A stretch of DNA of 10,927 nt, taken from NCBI GenBank assembly GCA_012511185.1, contig JAAZGN010000191.1:1-10927 (forward strand), given 5' to 3'. This document shows, in pieces, positions 6,399 through 10,927 of the stretch. The translations under genes were made by a program, and so were the position numbers. Each line of letters opens with the position of its first letter. Within the stretch, counting starts at the first letter, position 1. The notes under the pieces were generated by a model that searched no databases, was not told where the DNA came from, and saw only the letters and a program-made list of their open reading frames with translations. The DNA comes from Clostridiaceae bacterium (lineage in GTDB: Bacteria; Bacillota; Clostridia; Saccharofermentanales; DTU023).

Positions 6399-7346
6399 AT
6401 GGTGCAAAACACAGAACAATACGTCCATAGTACACAGGACCTTGCGGGTGGCGTGCTGCCAGGTGGAGGCAGGCGGGTCTCGGTCCGCACCTTTCTCGCC
6501 CCCCTGCTTTTTATGCTGCTGCATCATGCCGTCTTGAACGGTATATCCCTTGCGCGCACCTTTGCTTACCTTTTGGCCAATCCGTCACTTCAGGCCGGGC
6601 TCCAGGAGAACCCCAACGATGGCGCGGTTATGCTGCGGATCCTGGTTGAAAGCGATGCCATGATCTACGCCTCCCTTCTCGGCATGGTCATCCTGATCCC
6701 CGCCTACATTTTGTATCTGTACCGGCGCGGAAAAAGGAAGGATCTGCCCGCTCCCTTTGAGCGCGTAACCTGGATCCAATCACTGAGTTCGGTTGCCCTT
6801 ATCCTGGGCGCCCTGGGTCTGACCCAGCTGTGGATGGCCATCCTGGCCTCTTTTGATCAGGCGTCGACCCTGGGTCGCCTCTTTGCGGACTACATGGACA
6901 AGATGGTTCTGTTTGACGCCGCGTCCTCGGTGTCCGCCCTCGATTTCGTCGCGACGGTATTGCTGGTTCCGATCGGCGAGGAGCTTCTTTTCCGGGGCAT
7001 TGTCCAGGGAGAATTGCGCAAGGCCTTTCCTCCCGCCGTTTCCGTAGTGGGAACGACCCTTTTGTTTGCTCTCTTCCATCTTGATCTGATCCAGGGCTCC
7101 TATGTCCTTATTGCCGGCTTTGCCTTGTCCATGGCCTACCATTTGACCCGCAATATCGCAATCCCGATCGTCATGCACGCCATCTTCAATTTCATCGGAT
7201 CCGGCTGGCTTATTCGCTTGACGGGAGCAGGGGAGCGGGCGGAAGAAATCATTGTTTACACCCTCTACGCCTTTGTGCTGATCGGTTTTGCCGGCATGCT
7301 GGTCCTGCGAAAAACAAGCAGGAAGCAAGATAAGTCGGCGGTTTGA
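6399..7346 (+). CDS. CPBP family intramembrane glutamic protease
   Basis: CPBP (CAAX protease and bacteriocin-processing; Abi/Rce1-like) proteins are polytopic membrane proteases. The 315-residue product has several hydrophobic segments (about 32-60, 88-108, 128-150, 182-192, 215-245, 252-270 and 285-303). It carries the full catalytic motif set: E194-E195-xxx-R199 (GEELLFRG), F223-xxx-H227 (FALFH) and H260-xxx-N264 (HAIFN), so it is probably active. The substrate is unknown; bacterial members may process prenylated or peptide substrates or serve in bacteriocin immunity. The start at 6399 is the first ATG in frame, but its ribosome binding site is weak (GGATGGAG, spacing about 10). The gene following it begins one base after its stop, so the two are very likely co-translated. 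The region 6354-6398 before it has no clear promoter. Confidence 0.9.
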   Translation: MVQNTEQYVHSTQDLAGGVLPGGGRRVSVRTFLAPLLFMLLHHAVLNGISLARTFAYLLANPSLQAGLQENPNDGAVMLRILVESDAMIYASLLGMVILIPAYILYLYRRGKRKDLPAPFERVTWIQSLSSVALILGALGLTQLWMAILASFDQASTLGRLFADYMDKMVLFDAASSVSALDFVATVLLVPIGEELLFRGIVQGELRKAFPPAVSVVGTTLLFALFHLDLIQGSYVLIAGFALSMAYHLTRNIAIPIVMHAIFNFIGSGWLIRLTGAGERAEEIIVYTLYAFVLIGFAGMLVLRKTSRKQDKSAV

Positions 7347-7347
7347 G

Positions 7348-10300
7348 GTGGCGCGTTTCCGGCTGATTCCCAGAAGCTTAAGGCGGAGGACCGTTATAAC
7401 CACCGTGGCCATCCTGCTGGTGATCGCCGCGGTCGTGCTTTCCATTGTCTGGCAGGCGGCGGGGATTCTGGGGAGCCGGCCGGCGTCCCTTGTCCGTGTC
7501 AGCGACAAAGCGGCCAGCCAGCTTGCCCTTGCGGGTACCGGCATTAATTTGACCGGCATGCCGTCGACCAATCTTGTCACCGACGGATCCTTCTCGCCCC
7601 TTACACACCACGCCCACTACTTTGCCAATGACGGCAGACCGGATGAATTTCGCATCAAGATGACGGAGGCGCGTTCACACGTTCCCCTGACAAAAGACTA
7701 TTACGCCGGCGCTTCTTTTTCTCTTTTTCGTGAATCGTTGTCCGAGATGACGCTGATTAACTCAGGACGGATTACCGGTTATGAAGCGGGTATTGTATCG
7801 GGTAAGCGCGAGCTTTCAATCCTTTTGGAGTCTGCGAACCTGCGCTGGAGCGACTTTGCTGAATCCGGCGGAACCGTCTATGCATGCGGGACGGAGGGAG
7901 CTCTTATCAAGCTGCCGCGTGATGGGGCGCCTGAACAGATGGCCTTCCGCTTCAGCGTCGATCTGACTGCCATCGCCGCCGGGCCGGGTGGCTTGCTTGC
8001 CGGCGACTCAGACGGCAAATTGTACGCATCAACTGACGGGAGCTATTGGAATCTGATTACCCAGGCCTCCCCCGGTTACGCGGTCCGGTCGATCGAATAC
8101 ATGGATCTGCCCGATTATGAAAATGGATTTTTTCTTGCTTCAGGCGGGCCGGGTGAACTTTTCTTCGGGCATCCCTGGGGCATGGAGCAATTGTCCTTTC
8201 CTCTCGACGATCAGGTTACGGCCCTGGTTAAGGCCGGTGACGGGATCCTTTACGCCTTGGGAAACCAGGGAAATGTCGCGTCTTCCTCAAATGGCATTCA
8301 ATGGCAGATTGAGGAATCCCTGCAATCCGAGGAGGCCTGGCTGGCCGCAAAAGCCGGGGGAGGGGTTACACTTTTTACCGGCGGGCGGGGGGAGCTGGCG
8401 ATCAAGCCGGACAAGGGAGCGGCCCGTTTCCTTGACCCGGAAGAAAGCCTGACTGAGTCGGCAGATCTGACGGAGATCATGGTCATGTCATCGGATAAAT
8501 TTGTTGTCCTGGCGGCGGATGGCCGGCTGCTTTATTCCAAGGACGGCGGCAAATCCTGGAGTCTTGAGAACCCCTTTGATGAAAGCAGGCTTGAGCGGTT
8601 TGCCCTGTTTCCCTCCGGCGATATCTTCCTGGCCAAACGCGATGGAACCATCATTCAGGCTGAGCTGACCGCCCAGTTTCGTTTTGAACCGGCCTTGGAA
8701 GGCGGCAGTGTTGTTTCCGGGGACCTGATGACCTTACGCCTCCCCGAATCGCCGAAGCTCAATACACAGGAAATAAGCTACGTCCTGCGGGAGGAAGCAC
8801 TGCCTGCCGGTGAATGGGCCCTGTCGGGCGGTGCTTCATTTGTGACCTCCGACGATGCCCGGGAAGGGAAGGAGGGATACGATTCCGGAGGATCCTGTGC
8901 CCTTTCTTATAAAAAACCGGAGGAGGATCAAGACGAACTGCCGCCAAAAGAAGTCTTGTTTTCCGTTCGTCAGGGTATCTCCACCATGACCCCGGTCAAC
9001 AATCCTGACCGGTCCTATCTGGACGCCAGGCTGACACAAAAACTTGATTTGTCGCGTCTTGTCGTCAGTGATACCCTGCCCTTTTACCGGCTTGAGTTTG
9101 ACGTGCGCGTCACAGGCCAAATTGACGGCCCGATCGAAGTATGGTTTGCGGGTTCACTTCCTACTGTGAGTGAGTCGGTCAAGATCCAGGGCGGAGCATG
9201 GCAGCACCGGCGCATCACGCTCTTGTTCCCGCGGGGCCTGAAATTGGATGACGAGGTTTGGATCAATTTTGGATTTGCCGGTTCCGGGACTCTTTATCTG
9301 GACAATGTCTGGTTTGGCAGAAACGACGACGCCCCGGGGGCTCTGTCAGGTTTTCTGACGGAGGGAAAGTCCGCCCATGCGGATGTGATCCGGCTCGACA
9401 GCGTTCCGATCGGACGCCAGGGATACGGGGAAGAATTCTGGTCTTTGCCGGAGGGAACGGGGAGTGCCGGGGGCGATGACACCCGCGCCCACAATCTGGG
9501 GGCGGCTTTGCAGTATGTGGAGGCACAGGGTGCGTCGCCCTGGTTGGTGGTCGACCTTCACGCGACTTCCGGAGAGCTGGCCCATCTGGTCGAATACCTG
9601 GCGGGCTCTCCCCTGTCCGCCTATGGTAAGCTCCGTTCGCGCGACGGCGCCATCGGTCGATGGACCGACGCCTTCAGCCTGATCTACATTGAGCTGACTG
9701 ATGGGGACGGCATTCTTCCCAACGACGCCTCCCGGGCCAACTACGTTCACTGGATCATGGATCAGATCAAGGCTGCGCCTGACTTTCAGGGAATCAGGAA
9801 TCAGGTGTTCTTCATTGACTCTATGCAGTACGATGACGGCCGAAGCCATACCACTGCCGACTACCATGCCGGTGATCTGAGGCTTGGCCAGCCGCTTGAC
9901 TCGGAAGAGGCGTTCGAAGAGACCCTTAATGATTGGATCAACAGCATCCCAAGGCGTAGCATGTCTGGCGGGGTTCTGGTTCCTGAACTGATCCGTTCGG
10001 TTGCATTTGACTATGACAATGAGCCGGTCCGCCTGGTCGACGCTGTAGGGGCAGTCCTCGCCGATCTTGGCAACAATACGGCGCTTGTCCTCATGGATGT
10101 CAATTTTGCCGAGAGTGTGTTTTTGTCAAACAAAGACATAACAGGAAATGCGCTCTATACTGTCAGGGACTTGTCCGGCCTGCAGCTTCTGGAGGAACCT
10201 GCCCTGATCCGAACCAGCCAGGCTGCCAAGGATCAATTAGAGGATCCTGGGCGGGAAACAGAGATTGAAAGCAGCCGCCGTGTGTTGTTTTATGCCTTTG

Positions 10301-10506
10301 GTTCGCGTGATGTGACCCTTGTTTTTGCCTTGAATCTTGACCGATCAGCCCATGTCGTATCAATCCAGGGGCTAAATCAGCAGGAATCGCGATTCGAACT
10401 GTATGATCACCGCGGCAACACCATCACCGAGGGCAGTTGGGGGCGCAAACACGACGAATTTACGCTTTTGCCGGGCGGTGTCCTGGTCTTAAGGCAAGGA
10501 GAATGA
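7348..10506 (+). CDS. Large membrane-anchored extracellular protein with Asp-box propeller-like and glycoside hydrolase-like regions
   Basis: I do not recognise a named family for the whole 1052-residue product. Numbering is from the GTG at 7348. A basic N-terminus (RFRLIPRSLRRR) and one hydrophobic helix (about 15-35) predict a cell-surface protein anchored with its bulk outside. Residues about 160-440 hold repeated short strands with Asp-box (BNR) motifs: STDGSYW (228-234), SSNGIQW (313-319) and SKDGGKSW (397-404), suggesting a beta-propeller. Residues about 450-657 look like a jelly-roll carbohydrate-binding domain ending in LYLDNVWFG. Residues about 670-850 resemble the barrel of GH51-type arabinofuranosidases, but the position of their Gly-Asn-Glu reads Thr-Asp-Gly (YIELTDGDG). 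The C-terminal 75 residues form a sandwich-like end (FALNLD...LPGGVLVLR). The start is uncertain: an in-frame ATG at 7288 lacks a binding site, and GTG lies one base after the CPBP stop. uppP follows closely. Domain calls are inferred from motif reading only. Confidence 0.75.
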   Translation: MARFRLIPRSLRRRTVITTVAILLVIAAVVLSIVWQAAGILGSRPASLVRVSDKAASQLALAGTGINLTGMPSTNLVTDGSFSPLTHHAHYFANDGRPDEFRIKMTEARSHVPLTKDYYAGASFSLFRESLSEMTLINSGRITGYEAGIVSGKRELSILLESANLRWSDFAESGGTVYACGTEGALIKLPRDGAPEQMAFRFSVDLTAIAAGPGGLLAGDSDGKLYASTDGSYWNLITQASPGYAVRSIEYMDLPDYENGFFLASGGPGELFFGHPWGMEQLSFPLDDQVTALVKAGDGILYALGNQGNVASSSNGIQWQIEESLQSEEAWLAAKAGGGVTLFTGGRGELAIKPDKGAARFLDPEESLTESADLTEIMVMSSDKFVVLAADGRLLYSKDGGKSWSLENPFDESRLERFALFPSGDIFLAKRDGTIIQAELTAQFRFEPALEGGSVVSGDLMTLRLPESPKLNTQEISYVLREEALPAGEWALSGGASFVTSDDAREGKEGYDSGGSCALSYKKPEEDQDELPPKEVLFSVRQGISTMTPVNNPDRSYLDARLTQKLDLSRLVVSDTLPFYRLEFDVRVTGQIDGPIEVWFAGSLPTVSESVKIQGGAWQHRRITLLFPRGLKLDDEVWINFGFAGSGTLYLDNVWFGRNDDAPGALSGFLTEGKSAHADVIRLDSVPIGRQGYGEEFWSLPEGTGSAGGDDTRAHNLGAALQYVEAQGASPWLVVDLHATSGELAHLVEYLAGSPLSAYGKLRSRDGAIGRWTDAFSLIYIELTDGDGILPNDASRANYVHWIMDQIKAAPDFQGIRNQVFFIDSMQYDDGRSHTTADYHAGDLRLGQPLDSEEAFEETLNDWINSIPRRSMSGGVLVPELIRSVAFDYDNEPVRLVDAVGAVLADLGNNTALVLMDVNFAESVFLSNKDITGNALYTVRDLSGLQLLEEPALIRTSQAAKDQLEDPGRETEIESSRRVLFYAFGSRDVTLVFALNLDRSAHVVSIQGLNQQESRFELYDHRGNTITEGSWGRKHDEFTLLPGGVLVLRQGE

Positions 10507-10518
10507 GGAGGTAGCTGT

Positions 10519-10927
10519 ATGGCGTGGCTTGATGTCTTGAAAAGTGTTTTTATGGAATCGTTGAGGGCATAACGGAGTGGTTACCCATCAGCAGTACGGG
10601 GCATCTTCTGATACTGGAACGTCTTGTGCCCTTTACGGCGGGCGGGGACGCCATCAGCAACAGGCTCTTCTTTTCCTTTTTCCTGATTGTCATCCAATTG
10701 GGGGCGGTCATGGCCGTGGTTGTCACTTTTTGGCAACAGCTATGGCCCTTCCCGCGGCGAAAACGTGCCGTAGTTCCAGCAAGCGAAGGGCAGCTGATCA
10801 ATCAAGGGTCCTTCCCTCCGGCGGTCGATCACAAGATTATGAGAATGTGGATGATGATCCTGATCGCCTGCGCACACGCTGCCGTTATCGGCGTCCTCTT
10901 TGATGAAAAAATCGAAGCCATCTTTTA
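10519..10927 (+). pseudogene. uppP: Undecaprenyl-diphosphate phosphatase UppP (BacA), frameshifted and cut by the window end
   Basis: UppP is a membrane enzyme that dephosphorylates undecaprenyl diphosphate, recycling the lipid carrier for peptidoglycan synthesis; it also gives bacitracin resistance. The ATG at 10519 has a strong Shine-Dalgarno (GAGGAGGT, 10505-10512) overlapping the stop of the preceding gene. The frame reads MAWLDVLKSVFM, then goes wrong and stops at TAA (10570-10572). In the minus-one frame from about 10557 the typical UppP sequence continues without a stop: IVEGITEWLPISSTGHLLI, then FFSFFLIVIQLGAVMAVV, and later GVLFDEKIEAIF at the window edge. One base lost from the T5 run (10547-10551) or from the GG after ATG (10554-10555) explains this. 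The downstream PGxSRS catalytic motif would lie outside the window. Sequence conservation after the break suggests a very recent mutation or a sequencing error. Confidence 0.9.

Noticed and set aside
6780..7580. 266-codon minus-strand open frame
   Set aside because: Antisense to the CPBP gene and the start of the surface protein; no motif or promoter.
10541..10556. Programmed minus-one frameshift in uppP
   Set aside because: The bases around the T5 run do not form a standard slippery heptamer in frame (GTT cannot re-pair as TGT), and UppP is not known to need recoding.

Overview
The window looks like chromosomal DNA of a GC-rich anaerobic Firmicute (Bacillota, class Clostridia or a relative). 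The reasons are an rnf operon starting with rnfC-rnfD, the Firmicutes order ireB-ruvX-DUF1292 (yrzB-like), an MtaB-type tRNA methylthiotransferase and a clostridial-style SecG. I cannot name a genus. I see no tRNA, rRNA, CRISPR array, insertion sequence or phage gene, and no gene-free stretch over 300 bases. The longest gap is the 203-base divergent region 1514-1716.

Layout. On the minus strand, rnfC (62-1513) runs into the start of rnfD (1-152, cut by the window edge). These are the first two genes of a ferredoxin:NAD+ oxidoreductase (Rnf) operon. On the plus strand, divergent from rnf, lies a MATE-family efflux gene (1717-3093) broken by one in-frame TAG. It is followed by secG with its own promoter and a clear intrinsic terminator, and then mtaB. 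Next come ireB, ruvX and two overlapping paralogous DUF1292 genes. The last block is a probable envelope operon: a CPBP-family intramembrane protease, a membrane-anchored extracellular protein of about 1052 residues, and uppP (bacA), which is frameshifted near its start and cut by the window edge.

How the genes fit together. Most are housekeeping: energy conservation (Rnf), protein export (SecG), tRNA modification (MtaB), Ser/Thr-kinase-linked envelope signalling (IreB), a RuvX/YqgF nuclease and lipid-carrier recycling (UppP). The least ordinary item is the large surface protein between the CPBP protease and uppP. It seems to combine a membrane anchor, a propeller-like region with Asp-box motifs, a jelly-roll-like region and a C-terminal part resembling a clan-A glycoside hydrolase whose catalytic Asn-Glu looks lost. 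I could not assign it to a described family.

Two reading-frame defects (MATE amber, uppP minus-one frameshift) and a 91-base rnfC/rnfD overlap within 11 kb raise the question of pseudogenization versus consensus errors. Four plus-strand genes or gene groups are preceded by an extended -10 motif (TGnTAnnnT), which may be this organism's favoured promoter form.
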